Assembly: GCF_026914265.1 (NCBI RefSeq)
Contig: NC_069126.1
Location: 73,772,732 to 73,836,731 of the forward strand
Reading direction: 5' to 3'
From: Mya arenaria
Taxonomy: Eukaryota; Mollusca; Bivalvia; Myida; Myidae
DNA length: 64,000 nt
The notes under the pieces are model-generated. The model was not told where the DNA came from and did not search any database. It worked only from the letters and a program-made list of their open reading frames with translations. This document shows, in pieces, positions 10,931 through 23,400 of the stretch (its first letter is position 1; the number at the start of each line of letters is the position of its first letter). The translations under genes and the position numbers were made by a program.

Positions 10931-13098
10931 GATTTCAAAATAATAGTGTGCAAAGAATTTATACTCTTAAATGATGCAAATAACCCTAAAACGGTTTAAA
11001 TCCACCTCTGAAGAATATTTGCGATGAAAAACTGTTTTATTTTGTTGAATGTGAAGTAAATGATTACTCTTAAAATGAACAAAATATGGAATAGGTACAG
11101 AACATACAAAAAATGTACCCTGTTTAATCTTACCTTTGTTACATAATTCTGTAGCAGTACCATATGAACATTAAAAAAATGGCATTATATGTAAATAGAT
11201 TCATTGTAATTAACATCATTATCCTTCATGTTTTTGTACATAAGAAATTCTATTTTTAAATGTTCATCCGACTATCACATTTTATATCACTATCGCTTTT
11301 TCAAGGACATGTTTTTTAAAACATACTTGTATAGATTTTTTTCCATATTTATACAGAAATGTTTATAGATTAACTATTTGTTAAAAGACGTAATATTTAC
11401 AGAAAAATGTATTATGTTAAATGTTAATGCATTGTTATGAATTGTTTAATAGACTGGTAAAAATCAGTCATTATTTTTGCTTTACTGAACGACTCTATAT
11501 GACATTTAAACACTTGGCAGGAAATAGGTGTAACTCTATAGAAATATAGCAGGTATGTCCATCTCCGCTAAGCTCTCACAGTGTTGATGCGAATGTCTCC
11601 ATGTTAAGCGCAGCACATTCAATATTAAGAAGTGCTATATATACAACATAATGAAATCAATTAATGAATAAATGGATTTTTATATTGCTCTGCCAAAATA
11701 GTTATATTGCTTGTTGTATTGCTACTAAAGATTGTTTGAAAAGGGAAATATGTAATAGTTGATGTAAATAATCCTGTTCCATTACTGTTAATGAAAAACA
11801 TAAATAGCGATCACACTTTCACATATCTTAAGGCATTATGTTCTCCAATTTTAATATTTGTGAACAAAGATTACAGTTATTTGATAAAAAAGTATTTCTG
11901 GTTTAATACTGCATAACATTTTAAGTGGTTCTATTTGGGATATCATGCTATGATAGGATTCCTACGGAGTGCAGATATTTCCTTTCATTTCTAGAATTTC
12001 TGAGTATACATTATTATACAGTCCAATACCTATTATCTATAAGGCAAACAGTTCTGGGCTAAGTAAAGAAAAGAAAAAAATCTTTTTTTGTAGGTATTTT
12101 GAAAGACCACAACAGTTTGATTCTATGCTCAGAGGCGGGTTTCATCTGAAGAACCTACCTATCGGCAGGAAAAAAACTAAAGTGCCTTGATTTTTTTAGT
12201 TTTCTTAGAAGACAGGCACTTAGCAGAATTTACCATAAAATATAGTGATCAATTTATATGAATTTGTAGGGGTCCATATGATATCTGACAAGAAATTTAA
12301 TTTTTCACAGTAAAAATAATTTACAGGGACTATTGCTCCTTAAATTGTATTTTTTAAATGTATTTTGAAAGACAGAAACCTACCCGCCCAATCACGCTAA
12401 GCCTAGAGTCAATTTGACATGGCTTAAGCGGTCTATTACAAATTCTACATTGCATTAAATTTTGCTGAGTCCTTGTTTGATTTTTTAAGTTCAACTATTT
12501 TTTAAAAGTCTTTGATGATGACCTATGTTTTATATACAATTATGTTAATCTCAAATGCTGCAGATTTTTTAATGAATTTAGAAAAAACAGCCACGGAGAA
12601 ATGTTATGACCATGAAATAATATGAATTCATAGATCTTGTGATGTATATACTCGTTTTACATGTAGAATATGTAATATACTATGAATATCTGTATATATC
12701 TTTTTAGTGCAATGAAAATGATTGTTGATGTTGATAGATATTATTTTAGCCTGTCTTTGTTAATGGTTTATTTCTTCTACATATAGACATATTTGATGAT
12801 CAAATATACGTCTTGTGAAAGTCATTGTTTTTGTTCATTTTCCATTGATACCAACCTAACTTTAGATCCCTATCACAACTTTGCTGGAACAATCGATATC
12901 CAATTGTATAGAAGATTGAAAAAGTTAATTACAGGTTAATCTTTGGCAAAACTTGCACCTATAAAGTAAATGATTTCATTGGTTAGTTGTAATAATTGGA
13001 TAAATGGGTAAATATTGACATTTCAATGATCATTTTGGCTGACTTTGAAAAAGCCAAAGAGTTGACTAGTTTTATACAATTGGCTGCTGATTTTAAAT
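10931..13098. other. AT-rich intergenic sequence, no gene seen
   Basis: I see no exon-like open frame with splice sites and no recognisable element. The short open frame at 11969-12190 has a low-complexity, non-conserved look. Confidence 0.6.
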
Positions 13099-13102
13099 TT
13101 AA

Positions 13103-13606
13103 ATGGACTATACACCAGATTGACACCAAAAAAAGTTTTTTTTTGTAAGAAATCTCAGAACAATTATTTAATAAAATGTTTTACTCATTAATATCATAAT
13201 TGTAAAAAAAAACATACCAAAATGTAAAAAAATAAATCGAGTCGGAGACCGGGTTCGAACCGGTTTCGTCAAAATTGCAGTCCAGTGCTGTATCCACTGT
13301 GCTACGAAGGCTTACTCTAAACATGTGGAATATTGAAGCTATATACCTAACATGGTCATATCAGGTGATAACATCGACTAGCCAATCACGCATAAGGAAT
13401 TAATTCTACTAGGTAGACATACCTAGTAATATTTTTTAATGGAAAAATACGAAAAAACTGCGAAAATAAATTAATTGTAAACTATGTGGTACTTCAGTTA
13501 GTTAGTTCCAATGCATTGTACACATCGATACCAAGTTTATATATGAATGTCAGTTTTCGACAATTTTCTTTTTATTCGCTGTTTTATCATACGGAGTACA
13601 GTCCCT
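13103..13606 (-). mobile_element. TTAA-flanked MITE with internal tRNA-like module
   Basis: TTAA flanks the element at 13099-13102 and 13607-13610. The left end reads ATGGACTATACACCAGATTG and the right end TACAGTCCCT, giving inverted termini near AGGGACTRTAC. TTAA targets are typical of piggyBac/Kolobok-type elements. A tRNA-like stretch (13240-13316) lies inside. No transposase is encoded. Confidence 0.68.
13240..13316 (-). other. tRNA-like pol III promoter module (not a functional tRNA)
   Basis: On the minus strand it has an A-box-like TAGCACAGTGG and a B-box GGTTCGAACCC with correct spacing, and an anticodon-loop-like CTGCAAT. The acceptor and anticodon stems do not pair, so it is read as a tRNA-derived segment inside the MITE. 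Confidence 0.6.
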
Positions 13607-14164
13607 TTAATTGTAATTCTATCATTCATTATCCGTACCCAACCCATTACACCGATACTGTCGTGTTCTGTTCTTGTATCATGCTGGTTCCGGAATGGCA
13701 AAACAAACGTACACACCGTACTCGATGTACACCAGGATAAAAATTACCAGTGATCACTTCTCAGTGTGTATATTTAACATTAATCGAAGTATTATCTTTC
13801 CGAAATGTCTCTTGATTTAAGGAATACAAATATATATAATGGAATTCCGGTCGAGCCCGACTTCTGGTAGTGGTATTTTAGACTTGTTAGTGTTATTTCG
13901 TTTCGTAAATTTACTTTTTGAAATAGCTGTATTCAGTTGAGCTCTTTTGAAATGTCATAATTTAATGTTCATAAACCATCGCAAGTGGCGCGTCATGGCA
14001 CGTTACTCTTCTAGCATTCGAACAAACTTCACATAGCAGTTACTTCCCTTTGCCAAGTAACCTTTGCCATTCAGTAATCACTGCCATTACGCCAATCTCC
14101 TTTACGCAGTGATATCCCCTGACAAGCACATGATGAGCGAGTCTAGCTGGACTTCAGTTATTAT

Positions 14165-14800
14165 ACCCCCGACAAACGAAGTTTGAAGTGTGTATATTGG
14201 AGTCACCCTGTGGTCGGTCGGTCGGTCGGTCCGTCCGTTGGTTTGTCGGTCGGTCCGTTGCAATTTCCTTGTCCGGAGCATAACTTAAAAACTACTGGAT
14301 GGAATTGGATTAAACTTCATACAATGATAGAGCATAATGAGAGGAAGTGCAGTGTACAATAACCATAACTCTATTCTTGCTTATTACTGAGTTATTGCTC
14401 TTTGTTACTTTTTTTGTCCGGAGTATAACTTGAAAAGTACTGGATGGAATTCAATGAAACTTCATACAATAGTAAAGCACAATGAGAGGAAGTGCAGTGT
14501 TCAAGAACCATAACTCTACTTTAGCTTATTACAGAGTTACTGCTCTTTGTTACTTTTTTCTTGTCCGGAGCATAACTTGAAAACTACCGGATAGAATGTA
14601 ATAAAACTTTATACAATGGTACTGCACAATGAGAAGGAGTTCAGTGTACATGAATCACTACACTTTTTTTAGCAAATTACAAAGTTATTGCCTTTTTCTG
14701 TGGGATTTTTTTGTCAAATTTTTGTCCGGACAGTAACTTGAAAACTACTAGATGGAATAGCATAAAACTTCATACAATGATAAATCATAATGAGAGGCGG
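14165..14800. repeat. Degenerate ~150-bp tandem repeat
   Basis: Units begin with GTCCGGAGCATAACTTGAAA at about 14271, 14416, 14563 and 14724, followed by ACTACTGGATGGAATT, AAACTTCATACAATG and GAGAGGAAGTGCAGTG. A short GGTC/GGTCC tract precedes the first unit. It shares phrases with the 2430-3110 repeat. Confidence 0.7.
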
Positions 14801-15044
14801 CGTTCGGGGGTATTAATCACCTTCAGTGATAGTTCTAGTTTATATACTTTTTTTCTAATGCTTTTTTTTCTTCTCTCTGTTTTTGATAGTTTTAATCAAT
14901 TTTATTTCAAGGTGCATTGAGGTTAAAATAGAAAAAAAGATAATTTACAATCTTGACCGATATGATATTTATAAAAGCCCAGCGCAGTATGGTCACGTGA
15001 CTTACATGTGAACTGTTAGGGAAGAACACTGTGTGGAGTTTGCT

Positions 15045-15123
15045 ATTCCGGAACTCCTCGGCCCGATTTCCCATCGAAAACACCAGTTGTTTTATATGGA
15101 AAAAGGCCGAGGAGTTCCGAATG
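15045..15123. mobile_element. Minimal 79-bp copy of the CGGAACTCCTCGG foldback family
   Basis: CGGAACTCCTCGGCC at the left is exactly inverted as GGCCGAGGAGTTCCG at the right, with only about 40 bp between. Longer relatives are at 25284, 28945 and 63860. Confidence 0.7.
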
Positions 15124-15423
15124 GGAGTTTGCCAAGACGCATGTCATGTGAGATGTTAAGAATTACGTGATGTCATTCAAAAATGTAATTTGTCTTGCAT
15201 TTTTAAACCAACGTTCTTCAATGGAACTTAAGCATATTGCATAAATGCGTGTAAAGCTAAAAATTAAGTTAAGCACGTGTTGGCAGAGATCCCTGCTCGT
15301 CAAGGGAGTTCACTGTGTAGTGTGATTGGCATGGGATGTGCCGGATTGTAGGTTTTCTTCACGGCCGTATTCACCGGAAACGCCTTACCGGTGTGCCAGA
15401 AACTTGTTGCCATAACTAATGCA

Positions 15424-15725
15424 CCTGTCAATTTTAAACACGTCCCCCGAAGTCCGGGGAATAGCGGGGACTTTGACTTTTCGTCCAGCCAATCGGGTAA
15501 AATCCCCATCCTGCGGGAACGAAGTGCTGGTAAAATCCCCACCAAATGCCCCCGCACCCAGGGACCCTAGAGGCCCATTCCCCGCTATTTTTGGCACGAA
15601 GACAAAACCACCGCATTCACCCGGCACTGCGGGGCAAACCGAAAGGTAAAAACACGGCCTATTTCCACGGCTATCCCCGGTATAACCCCGGACCTGGGGT
15701 TGCGGGGGTGGCGTGGTATTAATTG
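15424..15725. mobile_element. GC-rich 302-bp insertion with 9-bp direct repeats
   Basis: ACTAATGCA flanks the block on both sides (15415-15423 and 15726-15734). The inside is strikingly GC-rich against AT-rich surroundings, with runs such as CCCCGAAGTCCGGGG and CCCGGACCTGGGGTTGCGGG. GTCAATT is inverted near the ends. A 9-bp duplication would suit a Mutator-like MITE, but the termini are too weak to be sure. Confidence 0.5.
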
Positions 15726-15734
15726 ACTAATGCA

Positions 15735-17184
15735 TCACATTGCTGAAGCTTTTGCCCATTTAGTAAGGACAAATCAAAACACCCAAGATACGGAATGGCT
15801 GCTTATATATGATATCGGAGTAAAGTTCGAACTTTTTATAAACATTATCGGTCTAGTAAGAGTCCCACCACCGTAAATATTGTTGAGGAGCGTTTGTTTT
15901 TTTTAAAGCTAGTGCAGTCGGGTAGCAGTTACGAGATGTTTATTGTATTAAAAAGTTGGTTGAATGTAAAATGTTTTTTTCTTGACCGTACTGAACAATA
16001 CTGAACAATAGCCGAGCGTGTTCCAATTGATCATTTTGGATAGTGCTCATGAACAGCAAGAGTCAATATGGGGATTTTGACGCTGGAAAACAATGCCATT
16101 GACTCGTTAGAGGTTCTGTATCTTTATTAAGGAAACATCAGATTCACATATAGAGAGGTTTAGAGGGACGATCGTCGGGTATCCAGTAAATTACGTTTGT
16201 GTTCAATATGAACAAAATGCGTGTTTCAATAATAAAAAAAATCCTCAACGGTTCAAATTTTGGCGCATTTTGATAAATATTTTAATTATATATGCTCTAG
16301 TTTGTTTAAAAGCTTTTGAAAAATTGATTTATAGCTTAGATTTACCAAATTAATATGATGTATGTGTCTGTTCCTGTCTGGTGTTTGTTTAAAATGTAAG
16401 TAAAATAAATCAATTTTGACAAATTTCAAAATAAAAGTTCAACATAAAAAATGTCAGTGAGTCCCTTTAGGTGAAGAGAATACAATTGACTCAATGTCTT
16501 TTTTTACGAATTTACTTGCGTTATGAAGAGGAAAAAAAACACTAAAAATTGTTTGCTTCCATGGAAACAGCAGTTAATTATAATTGTTAATATTGTTTTT
16601 ATCTATCTAAATAATTTATTATATGCTTTATTTTATCACAGTTCGCTACGATTCCATATTGTAAAAGTAAAAAAAAAAACAAGAATAAAACCGAGGAAGA
16701 GTAAAACACTCAACACGCGAGTGTATGCTCAATGTCCAAAAGTTTTCAACTCGCACACTGCTTTGTCTGCGCCTGGAAGTAGAAGAAATCTCATTTAATG
16801 GTTATATTACCGTAAAACATAATAATTTCAATACGTATATTTGTTCATGCTCTTTGGGGTCAAATTATGAGTATTTAAAGGCATTGGACGGGATCTGCAT
16901 TGAACCCAAACAAAATTCCTTACATGTTCCGTTTTCTATTTCAATTGGCTTTTCTTTTCGTGGCTTTAATACCCTGAAACTCTTAGGGGGCGGGCTCAGG
17001 ATTTGACGTTAGGTTTAGGGGGATCAGGCTTAAATATTTGCATAATTTCTACCATATTGTTGTTAAATGTTTGGATTTTTTTCAGGATCCGTTTAATAGT
17101 TTATAACCTAGGACTTATGACTCTGCTGTTCTAATACGTTGACTGGCGATATACGAATAGCTGTTGTCAATTTCACATGGATGC
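15735..17184. other. AT-rich intergenic sequence, no gene seen
   Basis: Short open frames at 16523-16798 and 16725-17006 overlap in different frames and have no splice context. Nothing else was recognised. Confidence 0.6.
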
Positions 17185-17190
17185 TTTATT
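17185..17190 (-). terminator. Candidate tetraspanin polyadenylation signal
   Basis: TTTATT on the plus strand is AATAAA on the minus strand. It lies 158 bases after the tetraspanin stop. Confidence 0.5.
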
Positions 17191-17347
17191 CGTTAACAAA
17201 CATTTGCATATCCCTTTAATAGAAAAACATAACAACTGATTTTTACCATTTTATCTTAAATAATTTGCATAGTGCTAATTCCATATTATACCACCATCCA
17301 ATGATAATACTACAGCACTCACAAAAAGTCACGTGACAATGACGTCA

Positions 17348-17443
17348 TCACCATTGCTCTCTCCGCTGGGGACGGCCGGCAGGCCTGACCTTGGCATCAT
17401 CGTTCATGACCAAGATGGCGATTCCCGACACGATCAAGAGTAG
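17348..17443 (-). CDS. Tetraspanin exon 8, TM4 end and C-terminal tail
   Basis: LLLIVSGIAILVMNDD completes TM4, followed by a short basic Arg/Gln tail and TGA. Confidence 0.88.
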   Translation of the reverse strand, partial: LLLIVSGIAILVMNDDAKVRPAGRPQRREQW

Positions 17444-20400
17444 CTACAATGGAAAAAAAAACATCAAATTCAGAGATTGTATAATATATATCGTTCCGCT
17501 TGCATAACCGAACTATTACTGTCGGTCTCATGACTTCCCCGCTGGAGAACATGGCATCGTGTACACGACCAGTATGCATGAGCGGGAACATATCATTTAA
17601 ATGATATTAAGAATATGCATGACCAAGCATATCCCAGTGATACACTGTTTGAAATTATCAAATAAATAAATTGCTTATTTTTGTATAATCATCCATCGGC
17701 ATATATATAGACTAAAGTCGGTTAACACGAATCATGACTGGTGTTTCGATATTTCAAAACAATACAGCAGGGTCCTGTTTCAATCAGAAATCTTACTGGT
17801 AAATCTCACACTGCTTAAGAGTGCTCGGCAGACCCGTGAACATACGGGCAGACTCTAAACGATGAACGTTGAACGTTACTTATAGTTTACGTCTGGTCTT
17901 AACGATCTATATTGATCTTTATTGAAACAGTGCTCCGAACCATTCTCAAATGTGTCGATCAGTCTAAATATGTGACATGCCCAGCCTTTTTCTGTGATTG
18001 TGTGACATGCAAGGAGGAAACATGTTCGGGACCAAGCTCCGACCTCGAGGGACCGCCGGTTCTCGAACGACCGCCTATTCGAACGAGCGCAGTTTTATAG
18101 TTAATTGAAACTGCCACATACCTGGAATATCCCAACTCCACACAGAACCCCAATGGCGTACCCAGGGTTCGCAATTGTTAGTTCCCACACTTTATCATAG
18201 CAACCCTGAAAATAGACAAATGAAACGTACCAAGGCGCCAACACCATCCTATTCGTATAGTGGCTGGATTTTCATTAGATACACACGATTATTTCATGAG
18301 ATTGTCTGGTATGAACAGAATACTACATACGCGATGAAAACTACAGGGATAAGCCCAGTAGCACACAAAAAATAAACGAGTGACACACAACTTATCAAAC
18401 CGTTATTTAAAGCAAAGCTACGAATTGAATTGCCTATATGTAACATCTGTGACTAAATCTAAATCGTCCAGAACACATAAAACTGGTCTAAACACATAGA
18501 ACATTTCTATACAATTCTAACCTACAAACACAACTTGTCCAAAAATAAATAAATGAGAAAATAAGCTGAGATTGATATTGAGATCTGACTGAGTATTTTT
18601 GTGATATTGGAGTCTGTAATAAAATTTTCAACTTATTTTTTACATCGATTGTTGATAATAATATTAACCACTCTCGTCGACCCGACTTTACGCGAGACTG
18701 TGGTCTTGTGTTGTGGGGGCACTCTGAGTACCCGGAGGAATCCCACCTGCCCGGGTTTATAACAACCGAACATACGCACATGCGAAGGTGAAAAGCGAGC
18801 ACTGCGCTAACTGGACAACCCCGTAATACTTATAACAGTAACTTTGGGAACAAAAAAAGTCTAGTCCTGAGTTAGGCTCACTCTCGCTCATGCAGGGCAA
18901 ACGTTATCCACACCTTTACTGATCCAAGGCCTGGGCAAACATTATCCACACCTTTACTGACCCCAGGCCGGGGCAAACATTATCCACACCTTTACTGACC
19001 CCAGGCCTGGGCAAACATTATCCACACCTTTACTGACCCCAGGCCTGGGCAAACGTTATACACACCTTTACTGACCCCAGGCCGGGGCAAACATTATCCA
19101 CACCTTTACTGACCCCAGGCCTGGGCAAACATTATCCACACCTTTACTGACCCCAGGCCGGGGCAAACATTATCCACACCTTTACTGACCCCAGGCCGGG
19201 GCAAACGTTAGCCACACCTTTACTGACCCCAGGCCTGGGCAAACGTTATCCACACCTTTACTGACCCCAGGCCTGGGCAAACGTTATCCACACCTTTACT
19301 GACCCCAGGCCAGGGCAAACGTTATCCACACCTTTACTGACCCCAGGCCTGGGCAAACATTATCCACACCTTTACTGACCCCAGGCCTGGGCAAACGTTA
19401 TCCACACCTTTACTGACCCCAGGCCGGGGAAAACGTTATCCACACCTTTACTGACCCCAGGCCGGGGCAAACGTTATCCACACCTTTACTGACCCCAGGC
19501 CTGGGCAAACGTTATCCACACCTTTACTGACCCCAGGCCAGGGCAAACGTTATCCACACCTTTACTGACCCCAGGCCTGGGCAAACGTTATCCACACCTT
19601 TACTGACCCCAGGCCAGGGCAAACATTATCCACACCTTTACTGACCCCAGGCCAGGGCAAACGTTATCCACACCTTTACTGATCCCAGGCCTGGGCAAAC
19701 GTTATCCACACCTTTACTGACCCCAGGCCTGGGAAAACGTTATCCACACCTTTACTGACCCCAGGCCTGGGAAAACGTTATCCACACCTTTACTGACCCC
19801 AGATCAGGGCAAACGTTAGCCACACCTTTACTGACCCCAGATCAGGGCAAACGTTATCCACACCTTTACTGACCCCAGGCCGGGGAAAACGTTATCCACA
19901 CCTTTACTGACCCCAGGCCTGGGAAAACGTTATCCACACCTTTACTGACCCCAGGCCTGGGCAAACGTTATCCACACCTTTACTGACCCCAGGCCTGGGC
20001 AAACATTATCCACACCTTTACTGACCCCAGGCCTGGGCAAACATTATCCACACCTTTACTGACCCCAGGCCGGGGCAAACATTATCCACACCTTTACTGA
20101 CCCCAGGCCGGGGCAAACGTTATCCACACCTTTACTGACCCCAGGCCGGGGCAAACGTTATCCACACCTTTACTGACCCCAGGCCGGGGCAAACGTTATC
20201 CACACCTTTACTGATCCAAGGCCTGGGCAAACGTTAGCCACACCTTTACTGACCCCAGGCCGGGGCAAACGTTATCCACACCTTTACTGATCCAAGGCCT
20301 GGGCAAACGTTATCCACACCTTTACTGACCCCAGGCCGGGGCAAACGTTAGCCACACCTTTACTGACCCCAGGCCTGGGCAAACATTATCCACACCTTTA

Positions 20401-23400
20401 CTGACCCCAGGCCGGGGCAAACATTATCCACACCTTTACTGACCCCAGGCCGGGGCAAACGTTATCCACACCTTTACTGATCCAAGGCCTGGGCAAACAT
20501 TATCCACACCTTTACTGACCCCAGGCCTGGGCAAACGTTATCCACACCTTTACTGACCCCAGGCCGGGGCAAACGTTAGCCACACCTTTACTGACCCCAG
20601 GCCTGGGCAAACATTATCCACACCTTTACTGACCCCAGGCCTGGGCAAACGTTATCCACACCTTTACTGACCCCAGGCCGGGGCAAACGTTATCCACACC
20701 TTTACTGATCCAAGGCCTGGGCAAACGTTAGCCACACCTTTACTGACCCCAGGCCTGGGCAAACGTTATCCACACCTTTACTGATCCAAGGCCTGGGCAA
20801 ACGTTAGCCACACCTTTACTGACCCCAGGCCGGGGCAAACGTTATCCACACCTTTACTGATCCAAGGCCTGGGCAAACATTATCCACACCTTTACTGACC
20901 CCAGGCCGGGGCAAACATTATCCACACCTTTACTGATCCAAGGCCTGGGCAAACATTATCCACACCTTTACTGACCCCAGGCCTGGGCAAACATTATCCA
21001 CACCTTTACTGACCCCAGGCCGGGGCAAACGTTATCCACACCTTTACTGACCCCAGGCCGGGGCAAACGTTAGCCACGCCTTTACTGACCCCAGGCCGGG
21101 GCAAACGTTATCCACACCTTTACTGACCCCAGGCCGGGGCAAACGTTATACACACCTTTACTGACCCCAGGCCTGGGAAAACGTTATCCACACCTTTACT
21201 GACCCCAGGCCGGGGCAAACGTTATACACACCTTTACTGACCCCAGGCCGGGGCAAACGTTATACACACCTTTACTGACCCCAGGCCGGGGCAAACGTTA
21301 GCCACGCCTTTACTGACCCCAGGCCTGGGAAAACGTTATCCACACCTTTACTGACCCCAGGCCTGGGAAAACGTTATCCACACCTTTACTGACCCCAGGC
21401 CGGGGCAAACATTATCCACACCTTTACTGACCCCAGGCCTGGGCAAACATTATCCACACCTTTACTGACCCCAGGCCGGGGCAAACATTATCCACACCTT
21501 TACTGACCCCAGGCCGGGGCAAACGTTAGCCACACCTTTACTGACCCCAGGCCTGGGCAAACATTATCCACACCTTTACTGACCCCAGGCCTGGGCAAAC
21601 ATTATCCACACCTTTACTGACCCCAGGCCTGGGCAAACATTATCCACACCTTTACTGACCCCAGGCCGGGGCAAACATTATCCACACCTTTACTGACCCC
21701 AGGCCTGGGCAAACATTATCCACACCTTTACTGACCCCAGGCCTGGGCAAACATTATCCACACCTTTACTGACCCCAGGCCTGGGCAAACGTTATCCACA
21801 CCTTTACTGACCCCAGGCCGGGGCAAACGTTAGCCACACCTTTACTGACCCCAGGCCGGGGCAAACGTTAGCCACACCTTTACTGACCCCAGGCCTGGGC
21901 AAACGTTATCCACACCTTTACTGACCCCAGGCCTGGGCAAACGTTATCCACACCTTTACTGATCCAAGGCCTGGGCAAACGTTAGCCACACCTTTACTGA
22001 CCCCAGGCCGGGGCAAACGTTATCCACACCTTTACTGACCCCAGGCCGGGGCAAACGTTATCCACACCTTTACTGATCCAAGGCCGGGGCAAACGTTAGC
22101 CACACCTTTACTGACCCCAGGCCGGGGCAAACGTTATCCACACCTTTACTGACCCCAGGCCTGGGCAAACGTTATCCACACCTTTACTGATCCAAGGCCT
22201 GGGCAAACGTTAGCCACACCTTTACTGACCCCAGGCCGGGGCAAACGTTATCCACACCTTTACTGACCCCAGGCCGGGGCAAACGTTATCCACACCTTTA
22301 CTGACCCCAGGCCGGGGCAAACGTTAGCCACACCTTTACTGACCCCAGGCCTGGGCAAACGTTATCCACACCTTTACTGACCCCAGGCCTGGGCAAACGT
22401 TATCCACACCTTTACTGACCCCAGGCCGGGGCAAACGTTATCCACACCTTTACTGACCCCAGGCCTGGGCAAACATTATCCACACCTTTACTGACCCCAG
22501 GCCTGGGCAAACGTTATCCACACCTTTACTGACCCCAGGCCGGGGCAAACGTTATCCACACCTTTACTGATCCAAGGCCTGGGCAAACGTTAGCCACACC
22601 TTTACTGACCCCAGGCCGGGGCAAACGTTAGCCACACCTTTACTGAAAACAGGACACACATTATTCACACTTTCACTGAACGCAGGGCAAATGTTTGCAA
22701 CGCATTTACTAAATGCAGGGCAGTGATCCAACATGTTAACGGACATTTGGGCTCTATAAGCATAGTTCTTCTTACCGTATCGTGATAATTCAGCGTGTCA
22801 CTGACGGTCTGGGCGCAGCTTAAGTCGTCAGATTGCGGAAGTGACTTGCAACACGAGACAGGCATTTTGAGCACCCGCACCTTGTTCGCGGGGTTGGTTG
22901 TCTCCTTGAGGTCCCAGGAGTTTCCATTCTCGAAATCTTTGTAGCCATCTACACCACAACACTTCATCTGATGTAAAAATAGAAATGGACTATATTTAAG
23001 GACTGCACCAGCATACCCGTGCGCGTTCAATCAGTACACATGGAAAGTCTGAAGATAAAAGCAATTTCATTGGTCAACAGTAATCATTGGACCAATAAAC
23101 ATGCTGGCTAACGTTATTTAACCAACCAAAAAAAACAACAGTTGTATACAATTGGCTGCTGTTCAACACAATCAGGTTTCAAAACTTGAACTGCACGCAC
23201 ACTTGGCATCAGGAAGTCGAACTATACTGATAAATGCATTCAGACCATTGTGAGTATATCTACTCGTTTAAAAATGAAAAATACTACCGACTTCGAGATC
23301 TACCAATCGATTACAAGACATCTACATATCCTATTAAATATGACATTCAACACAAACGAGAAAGAGACTCGCCTGTATCATGATTATGTTCCACGCAACA

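Noticed and set aside
11969..12190. 73-codon plus-strand frame
   Set aside because: Isolated in AT-rich sequence, with no conserved motif and no splice partners.
13240..13316. Functional tRNA gene on the minus strand
   Set aside because: The A and B boxes are good, but the acceptor and anticodon stems do not pair and it lies inside a MITE.
15300..15649. Overlapping 60-85-codon frames on both strands
   Set aside because: They come from the GC-rich insertion, where stops are rare by composition. No homology or splice context was seen.
18892..22722. Possible CRISPR-like array
   Set aside because: Units are directly adjacent without unique spacers, and the locus is an animal intron.
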